NCBI GenBank assembly: GCA_013298845.1
Contig: JAAFJN010000004.1
Location: 186,001-250,000, forward strand
Direction: 5' to 3'
DNA: 64,000 bases
From: Chitinophagales bacterium
GTDB lineage: Bacteria; Bacteroidota; Bacteroidia; Chitinophagales; Saprospiraceae
Positions 17,069-25,439 of the stretch are shown one piece after another. The notes beneath the pieces are model-generated. The model did not search any database, had not been told where the DNA came from, and saw only the letters and a list, made by a program, of their open reading frames with translations. Within the stretch, counting starts at the first letter, position 1. Each line of letters begins with the position of its first letter. The position numbers and the translations under genes are program-made.

Positions 17069-20000
17069 ATGAACCTTCGGACAGGCATTTCACTATGTTG
17101 CTTTTTATTGGCAACCATCCTGCTCCCCGCTCAACAAACAACGGTTTTTACGGAGGCCAATTTATCGTACAAACGCGGTGTTGACTTTTTTGAACAGGGT
17201 ATTTACGGACTAGCACAAAAAGAGTTCTTCAGCGCCATTAATACCTTGCGCCCGGTAAATGAACCCGAATGGCGCGACCTGAAAACCAACGCCGAACTGT
17301 ATTACGCCCGGTGCGCGGTAAGACTCAACCAACCGGAAGCCGAAAAGGTAGCCCTCGATTTCCTCCGCGATCAATCCCCTTCGCCCGTTGCCAGCCAGGC
17401 TGCGCTCGAAATAGGTGATTATTACTTTGGTAAAAAGGAATTTGACAAGGCCCTCACTTATTACGATATGGCACCGGCCAATGGCCCGTTGGGCGATGAA
17501 CTGCGCTTCAAAATGGGGTATAGTTATTTCGTTACCAAAAAATTTGGTCAGGCTAAATCCATTTTTGCCGGATTAAAAGAAAATAGCCGAGGCAAATATT
17601 ACGAAGATGCCAACTACTATTACGGTTGTTGCTCTTTTTACGAAAAACGCTACGACGAGGCGCAAAAAGCCTTTCAGCGGTTGGAAAAATCCAATAAGTA
17701 CGGCAAAATCGTTGCTTATTACGTTTGCCAAATTCTTTTTGCAAAAGGCCAATACGACCAGTTAATTACCTACGGCGAGCCAAAAGCCAAAGACAACACC
17801 GTGCGCAACCAGTCCGAAATTGCCATGTTGGTAGGTCAGGCTTATTTTGAAAAAGGCGACTTTAAAAGTGCCCAACGCTACATGGAATTTGCCGCCAACA
17901 ACGGCGTCAATTTCCGCCCCGCCGATTTTTACCAACTTGGCTTTGCCCAATACCAAAATGGTTTTTACAAAAATGCCATCGAAAACTTCGAGCAATTGAC
18001 CAAACAGGACTCCATGTTGGGTCAAAACGGTCTGTATCACCTCGGCGATTGTTACCTGCGCGTGCGCAACAAAGGCGCGGCCCGCAACGCATTCGGGCAG
18101 GCATCGAGCATGAACTTTGACCCTATGGTGAAAGAAGACGCGCTGATGAACTACGCCAAATTGAGTTGGGAACTCAAATACGACCGCGATGCCCTCTCGG
18201 CTTTGCAGCGTTTTCAGCCACAATCGCCTTATTATAACGACGCGCAAGCCCTGATGGGGGAAATTTTCCTGAATACCCGCGACTACGACCGCGCCGTTTC
18301 GACCCTCGAAGGAGTAAAAAACCGCAGCCCGCGCCTCAACGAAATTTACCAAAAAGTATGTTACCTGCGCGGTTTGCAACTGTACCAAAACAACCAAAAA
18401 GAGGAAGCCCGCCGTTTCTTTAATAAATCGGTGGAACAACCCATTGACCGCAAACTGGTGACCCTTTGTTCGTTCTGGAACGGTATGATTTCGCACGAAT
18501 CCAACGACTACAAAGGCAGTATCAACCAAATGAACGCGTTCCTAAGTCAGGCCAAAAACTACTCGGACCTGCCCGACGAAAGCAGTTCGTACATGGGTAA
18601 CTACGTTCAAGGCTATAATTACCTCAAGCAAGAGAACCACAAAGACGCTTTGACTTATTTTAAAGCCTGCGTGGACGGTATTAAAAAGAACCAAGGCCGG
18701 ATTAACTCCGAACAAATTACGCAGGGCGTATTGGGCGATGCCATTTTGCGCACCGGCGATTGCCACTTCAAACGCAACCAGTACAGCGAAGCCGTTGGTT
18801 ATTACAACGAAGCCATTGGCCGCAAATACGATGGTTTTGAATACGCTATTTACCAAAAAGCCATGATTAAAGGGCTTCAAAAACAACCCGAAGACAAAAT
18901 TTCGGGCATGGAAGACCTGGTGAATAAGTTCCCCAACAGCCAGTTTGTGGACGATGCCTTGTACCAAATGGGCCTCACCTACATTAGCCTGAACAAAAGT
19001 TCGCAGGCGTTGGCGGCTTTGCGCCGGGTGGTGGAAAACTACCGCGGTCGTTCGCCACTCATTAACCCCGCGTTACTCAAATTGGGTCTTATTTCGTACA
19101 ACGACGGCAATAATTCGGCGGCGATTAACTACTATAAGCAGGTTTTTGCCAACAACCCGGAAAACGACGAAGCCAAAGAAGCCCTTTCGGCGTTGGAGAC
19201 CATTTACAAAGAAATGAACCGCCCCGATGAGTATTTTGCGTTCCTCGAAACAGTGCCCGGCTACAAAGTGACTTCGGCGGCGCGCGACAGTGTAACGTAC
19301 CAAACCGCAGAATACCAGTACGACCGCGGCCAGTTCCAACCGGCGATTGAAGGTTTTACCACGTATTTGACCAAGTACCCCAACGGCCGCGAAGCCTTGG
19401 CCGCTACTTTTTACCGGGGTGATTCGTACGCTGCATTGGGCAAATTCCCCGAGGCCATGAAAGACCTGAATGCCGTTGTGGCCAAAGGTCCGAGCCGTTA
19501 TTTCTCCAAAGCCGCCGAAAAGTCGGCGATTATTTCGTATTCAACGCTGAAAGATTACGGCCAAGCCTACGAAATGGCCCGCAAATGGGAAGAATCGGCC
19601 CCTACCGCCAAGGGCAAATTTGACGCACAGGTATTGGCAATGGAGAGCGCTTACCGCTCCAACAACTCCGTTGCCACCGCCGAATACGCCAACAAGGTCA
19701 TTTCTTCGGGCAGTGCATCGGCCGATGAAATTGCACGGGGTAGTTTTTATTTGGCTAAAATGGCCTACGATCGCAGCGATTACGCCCGCGCTTATCCATC
19801 GTTGCAAAAGGTAACGGAAAATACCCAATCCGAAATTATGGCCGAGGCATACCACTATATGTGCCAAATCCTGTACCGCCAGCGCCAATTCCCACAAGCC
19901 GAAGAAATGATTTCGACGGCCAACCAGGCCAGCGCCGGTTACGATGACTGGATTGCCCGCAACATCATTTTGCTCTCCGATGTGTACGCCGACCAGGGTG

Positions 20001-20197
20001 ACCGCAACAGCGCATTGGCAGCATTGGAAGGGGTTTTGGAAAACTACTCCGGTGGCAACCAACAAATTATCACCGAAACCCGTCAAAAATACCAAAAATT
20101 GGGCGGAACTCCTCCTCCAACGGACCCGGTTCCACAGGGCAAAAGCGCCCCAAAACCCAAACAGGTGGATATTCTTGACCTGGACGGAGGGAATTAA
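17069..20197 (+). CDS. Giant tetratricopeptide-repeat protein
   Basis: A 1042-residue exported protein built almost wholly of TPR units. The frame is open from 16880, but the ATG at 17069 gives a clean signal peptide (MNLRTGISLCCFLLATILLPAQ). TPR signatures recur every ~34-37 residues, such as FFEQGIYGLAQKEFFSAINT, YEKRYDEAQKAFQRLEKSNK, FKRNQYSEAVGYYNEAIGRK and YDRSDYARAYPSLQKV. The last 30 residues are Pro/Lys-rich. The protein probably sits in the periplasm as a scaffold for outer-membrane assembly. The next gene, 106 bases on, encodes a barrel, and such pairs are common in this phylum. A precise role is unknown. Confidence 0.85.
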   Translation: MNLRTGISLCCFLLATILLPAQQTTVFTEANLSYKRGVDFFEQGIYGLAQKEFFSAINTLRPVNEPEWRDLKTNAELYYARCAVRLNQPEAEKVALDFLRDQSPSPVASQAALEIGDYYFGKKEFDKALTYYDMAPANGPLGDELRFKMGYSYFVTKKFGQAKSIFAGLKENSRGKYYEDANYYYGCCSFYEKRYDEAQKAFQRLEKSNKYGKIVAYYVCQILFAKGQYDQLITYGEPKAKDNTVRNQSEIAMLVGQAYFEKGDFKSAQRYMEFAANNGVNFRPADFYQLGFAQYQNGFYKNAIENFEQLTKQDSMLGQNGLYHLGDCYLRVRNKGAARNAFGQASSMNFDPMVKEDALMNYAKLSWELKYDRDALSALQRFQPQSPYYNDAQALMGEIFLNTRDYDRAVSTLEGVKNRSPRLNEIYQKVCYLRGLQLYQNNQKEEARRFFNKSVEQPIDRKLVTLCSFWNGMISHESNDYKGSINQMNAFLSQAKNYSDLPDESSSYMGNYVQGYNYLKQENHKDALTYFKACVDGIKKNQGRINSEQITQGVLGDAILRTGDCHFKRNQYSEAVGYYNEAIGRKYDGFEYAIYQKAMIKGLQKQPEDKISGMEDLVNKFPNSQFVDDALYQMGLTYISLNKSSQALAALRRVVENYRGRSPLINPALLKLGLISYNDGNNSAAINYYKQVFANNPENDEAKEALSALETIYKEMNRPDEYFAFLETVPGYKVTSAARDSVTYQTAEYQYDRGQFQPAIEGFTTYLTKYPNGREALAATFYRGDSYAALGKFPEAMKDLNAVVAKGPSRYFSKAAEKSAIISYSTLKDYGQAYEMARKWEESAPTAKGKFDAQVLAMESAYRSNNSVATAEYANKVISSGSASADEIARGSFYLAKMAYDRSDYARAYPSLQKVTENTQSEIMAEAYHYMCQILYRQRQFPQAEEMISTANQASAGYDDWIARNIILLSDVYADQGDRNSALAALEGVLENYSGGNQQIITETRQKYQKLGGTPPPTDPVPQGKSAPKPKQVDILDLDGGN

Positions 20198-20201
20198 TAC
20201 C

Positions 20202-20271
20202 TTTAGACATCAGACAAAAGACCTTAGACACCAGACCTTAGATGTTAGACATTTGGATGTTGGATGTTAGG
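20202..20271. repeat. Intergenic 'TTAGAC' phrase repeat
   Basis: The gap after the TPR gene is filled with variants of one short phrase: TTAGACATCAGAC, TTAGACACCAGACC, TTAGATGTTAGACA and TTGGATGTTGGATGTTAG. The units are 10-14 bases, imperfect and all in one direction. No gene or hairpin fits. It begins five bases after the stop codon. Confidence 0.7.
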
Positions 20272-20303
20272 GCGTTTTACAAAAATTAATAACAAATAAA
20301 GAA

Positions 20304-21917
20304 ATGAATAAATCACTTTTGATTGTTGCTGTTTGCTGCCTTGCCGGTTCGGTAGCGTTTGGCCAAAACGGCCCAACCGACAAGGTGGATATCATCAAAA
20401 ATTACGAGGCTCAACTCCTCGATGCCAATAAACTGAACGTTACGCCTACCCTGCCACCGCTCGATACTTCTACCAAATACCAGGACTACGTGGTTCCACC
20501 GCGCCCGGTAAAAGTGAAATACGACGCGCCCAAACTCAAGCCATTGGGCATGAAAACGGGCACCAAGGAAGAACAATACCACGGCTACTTTAAAGGTGGC
20601 GGCGGGGTTCCTACCTCGGTGTACGGCGAATTGGGTTATGGTTTTGGGGTAAAAGACAAATTTGACGCCCGGCTCTGGGGTCGCCACCACCAGGCAAACT
20701 TCAAAAACCGCGAAAACCAGCGCTTTTCCAATACCGACGTTCAAATTGACGGTAACGGCATGATTAACCAAAAAACCGCGCTGGAAGGTAAAATTGGTTA
20801 TACTTATGATCGCGTACACTATTACGGCTACGACGATAGCCTGTACACGTTCGACGCCGAGCGGGTACGCCAAAATTTCCAAACCATTGACGTGGGTTTC
20901 CGGGTATTTAACGGCGAACGCAATGACGCGGACCTGAACTATTTTGTTGCGCCCAAATATTACAACCTCAAAGACAACTATTCCAACAAAGAAAACGGTT
21001 TGGATCTCGCTTTTGGGGCATCCAAATGGTTTGCCGATAAACACGTGTTTCGCCTGGCCCTCCGCACCGATTTCACGACGTTCCGCGACACGGCAAGGCA
21101 ACAACTGAACAATATTTACATTCAGCCTTCTTTCACCTTGCATGCGGGTCCGGTGCGGTTTAAAATCGGGGGGAATTTTGCCAGCAACCGCGATATTTTC
21201 CACATTTACCCCGACGCGGAATTGGCCGTGCGCGTTTTTGGCGATGGTATTCAATTGTTTGTGGGTGCCAACGGTGATTTGCGCAAAAACACCTACCGCA
21301 CCATGAGCGACTACAACCCGTTTGTGCAAATTCGCAACTCCGAATTGCGCAACACCGATTACCGCAACTATTTTGGTGGTATCCGGGGTAACCTGGGCTG
21401 GATCAACTATACCCTTCAGGGTGGCTACGCAACGGCGGGTGATTTGGCCTTGTACCAGACCTCCTTCACTACGGAGGGGATTACCCGTTTTGACGTGTTG
21501 TACGACACCGCCCGCATTACCAATATTCAGGGAACGGTGATTGTGAAACCCACCAAAGACATTACCGTGACAGGTACGTTGAGCCAAAATATTTTCAAGA
21601 TGTCCAACGCTTTGGCGGCTTGGGGTTTGCCGGGTTTGGAAGGTAATTTCAACGGTGAATACCGTTTGCTGGATAGCCGCGCCGCGTTTAAAGCCAACTT
21701 GTACATTGCGGATAAAATCAACCGCCGCGACGAAAACGCCATTCCCGGCAAAGACGGTGCCCTATTTGACTTTGGTTTGGGCGGCTCTTACCGCTTTTCC
21801 AAATATTTCGGGGCATTCCTCGACATTAATAATATCCTGAATAACCGCCGCGAACGCTGGCACAATTACCCCATCTACGGCACCAACGTACTGGTGGGCC
21901 TGACAGCGCGGTTTTAG
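20304..21917 (+). CDS. Outer-membrane beta-barrel protein without a plug domain
   Basis: A 537-residue protein with signal peptide MNKSLLIVAVCCLAGSVAFGQ. About 60 residues of Pro-rich linker follow (TLPPLDTSTKY, VPPRPVKVKYDAPKLKP), then a run of amphipathic strands rich in Tyr and Asn, ending with the TonB-receptor-like tail FGAFLDINNILNNRRERWHN...VLVGLTARF. No TonB box or plug is visible, so it is not a normal TonB receptor. It follows the TPR gene directly and ends at a strong terminator, so the two likely form one unit. Function unknown. Confidence 0.8.
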   Translation: MNKSLLIVAVCCLAGSVAFGQNGPTDKVDIIKNYEAQLLDANKLNVTPTLPPLDTSTKYQDYVVPPRPVKVKYDAPKLKPLGMKTGTKEEQYHGYFKGGGGVPTSVYGELGYGFGVKDKFDARLWGRHHQANFKNRENQRFSNTDVQIDGNGMINQKTALEGKIGYTYDRVHYYGYDDSLYTFDAERVRQNFQTIDVGFRVFNGERNDADLNYFVAPKYYNLKDNYSNKENGLDLAFGASKWFADKHVFRLALRTDFTTFRDTARQQLNNIYIQPSFTLHAGPVRFKIGGNFASNRDIFHIYPDAELAVRVFGDGIQLFVGANGDLRKNTYRTMSDYNPFVQIRNSELRNTDYRNYFGGIRGNLGWINYTLQGGYATAGDLALYQTSFTTEGITRFDVLYDTARITNIQGTVIVKPTKDITVTGTLSQNIFKMSNALAAWGLPGLEGNFNGEYRLLDSRAAFKANLYIADKINRRDENAIPGKDGALFDFGLGGSYRFSKYFGAFLDINNILNNRRERWHNYPIYGTNVLVGLTARF

Positions 21918-21950
21918 TAGGACAGCCACAAGGCGGTTCTTACGGAGTAC

Positions 21951-21997
21951 ACTTCGCCCCGGCGCACTTATTGGGTGTACCGGGGCGAAGTTATTTT
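21951..21997 (+). terminator. Rho-independent terminator after the barrel gene
   Basis: ACTTCGCCCCGG (21951-21962) pairs perfectly with CCGGGGCGAAGT (21980-21991), followed by TATTTTT. It lies 34 bases after the stop codon. Confidence 0.85.
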
Positions 21998-22002
21998 TAG
22001 GA

Positions 22003-22020
22003 CACGGATTTTCACGGATT
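22003..22020. repeat. 'CACGGATT' phrase repeat
   Basis: Two copies of CACGGATT ten bases apart (22003-22010, 22013-22020), followed by AGACATC and by AACAAATTCAAC phrases up to the GNAT start. It resembles the other short-phrase intergenic elements in this window. Confidence 0.45.
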
Positions 22021-22048
22021 AGACATCTCTCAACAAATTCAACAACCT

Positions 22049-22588
22049 ATGTTTACCACGGTACAAACCGAACAAGATGTTCACGATATATTGGCTTTGC
22101 AGGCGTTGAACCACAAATCAACGGTAAGCGAAGATACTTGGCAATCGCAGGGATTTGTGACAGTTCGCCACGATTTTGACGTATTGTGGGACATGAACCG
22201 GGCTTATCCATCGGTGATTGCCCGCGCCGCCAACAACGATTTGGCGGGTTATTGTCTGATGATGCCGCGTTCGTTCAGCAGCCGGATTCCTATTTTGGAA
22301 CCCATGTTTTCTAAATTGGAACAAATGGAAGAACTCCAGTCACAACGCTGGTTTGTAATGGGGCAAATTTGCGTCGCCGAAGCCTATCGGGGGCAGCGCG
22401 TATTCGATGGTATGTACCAACACCTCCGGGAGATTTGGAAAGATGACTTTGACTTGATTATCACGGAAATTTCCGAACGCAACCCGCGTTCTTTGCGCGC
22501 CCACGAACGCGTGGGTTTTCAAACGTTTAAGGTGTACGAAAATCCGCATACGGGCGAAAAATGGCATTTGGTGGCGTTAGAGATATGA
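22049..22588 (+). CDS. GNAT-family N-acetyltransferase
   Basis: A 179-residue protein. The acetyl-CoA-binding motif A region is WFVMGQICVAEAYRGQRVFDGMYQHLRE (the Q/RxxGxG/A loop appears here as YRGQRV), followed by motif B, ITEISERNPRSLRAHERVGFQTFKVY. The N-terminal part (DVHDILALQALNHKS, GYCLMMPRSFSS) fits the fold. It transfers acetyl from acetyl-CoA to an unknown amine. Its stop codon lies at the edge of an inverted repeat shared with the convergent transporter gene. Confidence 0.85.
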   Translation: MFTTVQTEQDVHDILALQALNHKSTVSEDTWQSQGFVTVRHDFDVLWDMNRAYPSVIARAANNDLAGYCLMMPRSFSSRIPILEPMFSKLEQMEELQSQRWFVMGQICVAEAYRGQRVFDGMYQHLREIWKDDFDLIITEISERNPRSLRAHERVGFQTFKVYENPHTGEKWHLVALEI

Positions 22589-22667
22589 GTGATGAGAGAT
22601 AAGAGATGAGTATTTATCCAATTACGTCGTAACGGTTCTTATCACTTATCTCTTATCTCTCATCACT
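22588..22667. repeat. 20-bp perfect inverted repeat made of GAGATAAGAG phrases, between convergent genes
   Basis: AGTGATGAGAGATAAGAGAT (22588-22607) is the exact reverse complement of 22648-22667. The left arm begins on the last base of the GNAT stop codon. The right arm lies just outside the TAA of the transporter gene. It could end transcription from both sides. Each arm is itself built of repeated GA(T/G)A-type words. Confidence 0.85.
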
Positions 22668-22672
22668 ACTCT

Positions 22673-23476
22673 TTACGCGGCGGCAACTTTTTTCATTTCT
22701 GCCGCGACATCGTGGCCGAGATAACGTTCAATAATGCCGTGTACGCCGTAAATCACCGGTGTCATTAACAAGGCCACCACCCCTTTGTACAAATACCCCA
22801 TCGTGCAAGACGCAATAACCTGCGCCAGCGGAATTTTTAACCCGATGTGCAACGCAAAAATCCCCACCACAAACGTGTCAATAAACTGAGAAACAAGGGT
22901 ACTGCCCGTGGAGCGCATCCAGATTTTACCCTCGCCCGTGCTTTGTTTAATGCGGTGAAAAACGTTGACATCCACAATTTGGCCAATTAAAAACGCAATT
23001 AAGGAACCTACAATAATCCATTGACTTTGCCCAAAAACCACGTTGTAGGCCGCATTGTAATCACCGACCTGCCGCAATGCCTCGGCTTTTTGGGCATCCG
23101 ACCAATTGGGATTGATGTGCGATGTGCGCCAAAAATCGGCGGGTTCCAGTTTCATGGCAAAAAACAGCATCATAAAGCCGTATAACACCAAACCCGCCGT
23201 CATAAACGACAAAATACGCACCCCTTTTCGACCGTAATACTCGTTGATAATATCGGTCATTACAAATACCGCCGGCCACAACAACATGCCCGCGGTAAGG
23301 GTGAAATTGAGGTTGGGTTGGCCAAAAACGGTCCAATTCGCCTCCGCAAAACCAAACGTTTTTTCCAAGGAAAATAATTTAACCCCCATGTACTCGGCCA
23401 CCAGGGTATTGGTTACAAAAAAACCGGACAATAAAATCCAGAGCAAGCGAGGTTTGGAAGTAAAAAAATCGCGCAT
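22673..23476 (-). CDS. Queuosine precursor transporter (YhhQ/VUT family)
   Basis: A 267-residue membrane protein of the QueT/YhhQ (COG1738) type. Recognisable parts are FVTNTLVAEYMGVKLF in the first helix, MLLWPAVFVMTDIINEYYGRKGVR, FLIGQIVDVNVFHRIKQ, WMRSTGSTLVSQFIDTFVVG and the final helix KGVVALLMTPVIYGVHG. Family members import preQ0/preQ1 for queuosine modification of tRNA. A long insert (~110-150, FWRTSHINPNWSDAQKAEAL) between helices is seen in Bacteroidota homologues. No preQ1 riboswitch was visible in the 80 bases upstream. Confidence 0.9.
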   Translation of the reverse strand: MRDFFTSKPRLLWILLSGFFVTNTLVAEYMGVKLFSLEKTFGFAEANWTVFGQPNLNFTLTAGMLLWPAVFVMTDIINEYYGRKGVRILSFMTAGLVLYGFMMLFFAMKLEPADFWRTSHINPNWSDAQKAEALRQVGDYNAAYNVVFGQSQWIIVGSLIAFLIGQIVDVNVFHRIKQSTGEGKIWMRSTGSTLVSQFIDTFVVGIFALHIGLKIPLAQVIASCTMGYLYKGVVALLMTPVIYGVHGIIERYLGHDVAAEMKKVAAA

Positions 23477-23557
23477 AAGTGAATGTTTAGTTTGTTGGCC
23501 GTTGGGTGCTCGTTGGAGTCCGCTTTTTAACGGTTGTTCGGCGAAAAGGTTTATATT

Positions 23558-24361
23558 TTAGAAATAGTCCGCCATTTCGGCCTGCATTTTTTGGGCCTCG
23601 CGGCGGGCTGCTGCCGCAAAATCGGGGCCATTATCGGCGTAAATAATGCTGCGCGAGGCATTAATCAGCAAGCCACAATCTTTCGTGAGGCCATATTTAC
23701 ACACGGCGGCCAAATCGCCGCCCTGCGCGCCTACTCCTGGCACCAGCAAAAAATGATCGGGGGCCAATCCCCGAATTCGGGCAAACATTTCGGGGTGGGT
23801 AGCCCCAACCACGTACATCAGGTTTTCGGGGGTACCCCAAGTGGCTACTTTTTGGATGGTTTGTTCAAAAAGTGGAATCCCCTCTTCGTTTTTAATTTGC
23901 TGAAAATCGGCGCTGCCCGGATTCGACGTTAGGGCGAGCACAATGGCCCATTTACCCTCAAAACCCAAAAACGGTGTTACGCTGTCTTCGCCCATGTACG
24001 GCGCTACGGTCACCGCATCGCAGTGGTACGTGTTAAAAAACGCTTCGGCGTACATGCGCCCCGTATTCCCGATATCGCCGCGTTTGGCATCGGCGATAAT
24101 GAAGTGGCCCTTACCGATGTATTGCACGGTTTCGTAAAACACCTCTAAGCCGCGCGGCCCCATCGCTTCGTAAAAAGCCAGATTGGGTTTATAGGCCACG
24201 CACAAATGATGCGTTGCATCCACAATGGCTTTATTAAAGGCCAAAACACCATCGGGCGTTTTGGGCAAATGCGCGGGCAGTTTGGCTATTTCGGAATCCA
24301 GCCCGACGCACAAAAAGGATTTTTTATCAAAAATCTCGGCGATGAGTTCATTTCTCTTCAT
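23558..24361 (-). CDS. pyrF: Orotidine-5'-phosphate decarboxylase (type 2)
   Basis: A 267-residue PyrF of the longer type-2 class. FLCVGLDSEIAKLPAHL opens the barrel. The catalytic DAKRGDIGNT lies at 91-100 (Lys93 is the proton donor and Asp91/Asp96 are its partners). PGVGAQGGDL and LLINASRSIIYAD form the phosphate-binding end. It converts OMP to UMP in pyrimidine synthesis. No other pyr gene is adjacent. Confidence 0.96.
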   Translation of the reverse strand: MKRNELIAEIFDKKSFLCVGLDSEIAKLPAHLPKTPDGVLAFNKAIVDATHHLCVAYKPNLAFYEAMGPRGLEVFYETVQYIGKGHFIIADAKRGDIGNTGRMYAEAFFNTYHCDAVTVAPYMGEDSVTPFLGFEGKWAIVLALTSNPGSADFQQIKNEEGIPLFEQTIQKVATWGTPENLMYVVGATHPEMFARIRGLAPDHFLLVPGVGAQGGDLAAVCKYGLTKDCGLLINASRSIIYADNGPDFAAAARREAQKMQAEMADYF

Positions 24362-24387
24362 AGTACGTGTTAAAATTGAAGAAAAAA

Positions 24388-24471
24388 TCAGTTACCTGAA
24401 AGTTTGGCACGATTTTTTAAGTAAGTATAAATCAGAAAGGGTATAGCATTAGATTGGTTAATTGTTTTCAT
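24388..24471 (-). CDS. Possible 27-residue small protein upstream of pyrF
   Basis: An ATG at 24471 opens a short frame (MKTINQSNAIPFLIYTYL...KLSGN) with a hydrophobic middle, ending 26 bases before the pyrF start. It could be a leader peptide or chance; the gap is AT-rich and a frame this short is not unusual. There is no homology evidence. Confidence 0.15.
   Translation of the reverse strand: MKTINQSNAIPFLIYTYLKNRAKLSGN
24404..24419 (+). promoter_or_regulatory. Sigma-54-like -24 element (degenerate)
   Basis: TTGGCACG followed by ATTTTTTA matches the -24 half of a sigma-54 promoter well. The GC expected at -12 (24418-24419) is TA. Together with the plus-strand terminator at 24484-24518 it could frame a short transcript. 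The missing -12 GC makes this doubtful. Confidence 0.2.
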
Positions 24472-24483
24472 GGTTATGTTGTG

Positions 24484-24518
24484 AGCCATCCTGACGAAAA
24501 GACAGGATGGCTTTTTTT
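24484..24518 (+). terminator. Strong plus-strand terminator between two minus-strand genes
   Basis: AGCCATCCTG (24484-24493), loop ACGAAAAGA, CAGGATGGCT (24503-24512), then seven T. The U-tract is on the plus strand only, yet both flanking genes (plsC, pyrF) are on the minus strand. So it must stop a plus-strand transcript or block antisense readthrough toward plsC. Confidence 0.8.
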
Positions 24519-24558
24519 ATGCGCTTTTTGCAAAAAACAGCCGCCCCAAAGCCCCCAC

Positions 24559-25290
24559 TCATACAGTCTCCAAATGTTGCAACATGCGGTTACGCACCTT
24601 TTCTTTGAGCAGGGGAACATCGTCGGTGGATAAATTTTCGGTGGGAATGGGTTCGCCGAATACAATGTGCAGCACGCCGGGGCAATAATCCAGTTTACCG
24701 GGTCGGCAAATTTGGGCCACGTTGACAATGGTCATGGGTAAAACGGGTTTGCCCATGGCGACCGCGATTTTAAAAGCACCGTCGTAAAATTGGGCGAGAG
24801 GTTCGTCGCTTTTATTCCGGCTGCCCTCGGGAAAAATAAAAATACTGACTCCGTCTTCAATTTCTTTTTTGAGTGCCACCACGCTGCGCGCCCGGCTGAT
24901 GGCACTTTTGCGGTCAACGGTGAGGCACATTTTAGCCACGACCCACCCAAAAATGGGTATTTTTTTGAGTTCATCTTTGGCCAAAAACCGAAAAATACCC
25001 GGAAACACCACCGCATCGGCCACAAAATCCACCGAAGTATTGTGGTTACCCACGATAACGTATGATTTAGCCGGGTCAAAATTCTCCAATCCGTGGGCTT
25101 TTACCCGCACCAGCGTGAGGGCAAAAAACACCTTCGAAAACGGATGGTGCAAATACCAAATATTGCGGCGCAAGGCGCGTTTTCCGGGCGAAACCGCCAT
25201 ATTAAACAGCAAAACGGGGATGCTCACCAGCATCATCAGCAAAAATAAGGCGATGCCGTAAATGGCCCAAAATGTCCTGAATACACTCAT
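24559..25290 (-). CDS. plsC: 1-acyl-sn-glycerol-3-phosphate acyltransferase
   Basis: A 243-residue acyltransferase. An N-terminal membrane helix (~10-32) is followed by the catalytic NHNTSVD (His83-x4-Asp88), the substrate motif FPEGSRNK (153-160) and a proline-bearing KPVLPMTIVN strand. It acylates lysophosphatidic acid to phosphatidic acid on the cytoplasmic face. The ATG at 25290 places the helix at the very start; a 9-residue longer start exists at 25317. PlsC paralogues are common, so the acceptor is not certain. Confidence 0.88.
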   Translation of the reverse strand: MSVFRTFWAIYGIALFLLMMLVSIPVLLFNMAVSPGKRALRRNIWYLHHPFSKVFFALTLVRVKAHGLENFDPAKSYVIVGNHNTSVDFVADAVVFPGIFRFLAKDELKKIPIFGWVVAKMCLTVDRKSAISRARSVVALKKEIEDGVSIFIFPEGSRNKSDEPLAQFYDGAFKIAVAMGKPVLPMTIVNVAQICRPGKLDYCPGVLHIVFGEPIPTENLSTDDVPLLKEKVRNRMLQHLETV

Positions 25291-25375
25291 GTTGCGACAA
25301 AGGTAGTACAGTTCCATTCATCCTTGTTTTTATAGCGTTCAAAAAGTCAACCCGCCGGAAAAGGTTTTACTGTAC

Positions 25376-25383
25376 TACATTTG
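25376..25383 (+). promoter_or_regulatory. -7 promoter box of the propeller-protein gene
   Basis: TACATTTG fits TAnnTTTG, 56 bases before the ATG at 25440. No good -33 TTG at the right spacing. Confidence 0.4.
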
Positions 25384-25439
25384 CCGTCATTAGTGAACAC
25401 CATATTCTTAACTCATTATTTATCGAGCAATTTTTCGTT

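Noticed and set aside
20313-21587. 424-codon open frame on the minus strand across the barrel gene
   Set aside because: It is antisense to a gene with signal peptide and barrel pattern; its translation is low-complexity Val/His/Gly text with no domain.
23477-23557. preQ1 riboswitch upstream of the queuosine-precursor transporter
   Set aside because: The leader is short and lacks the expected stem and A-rich tail.
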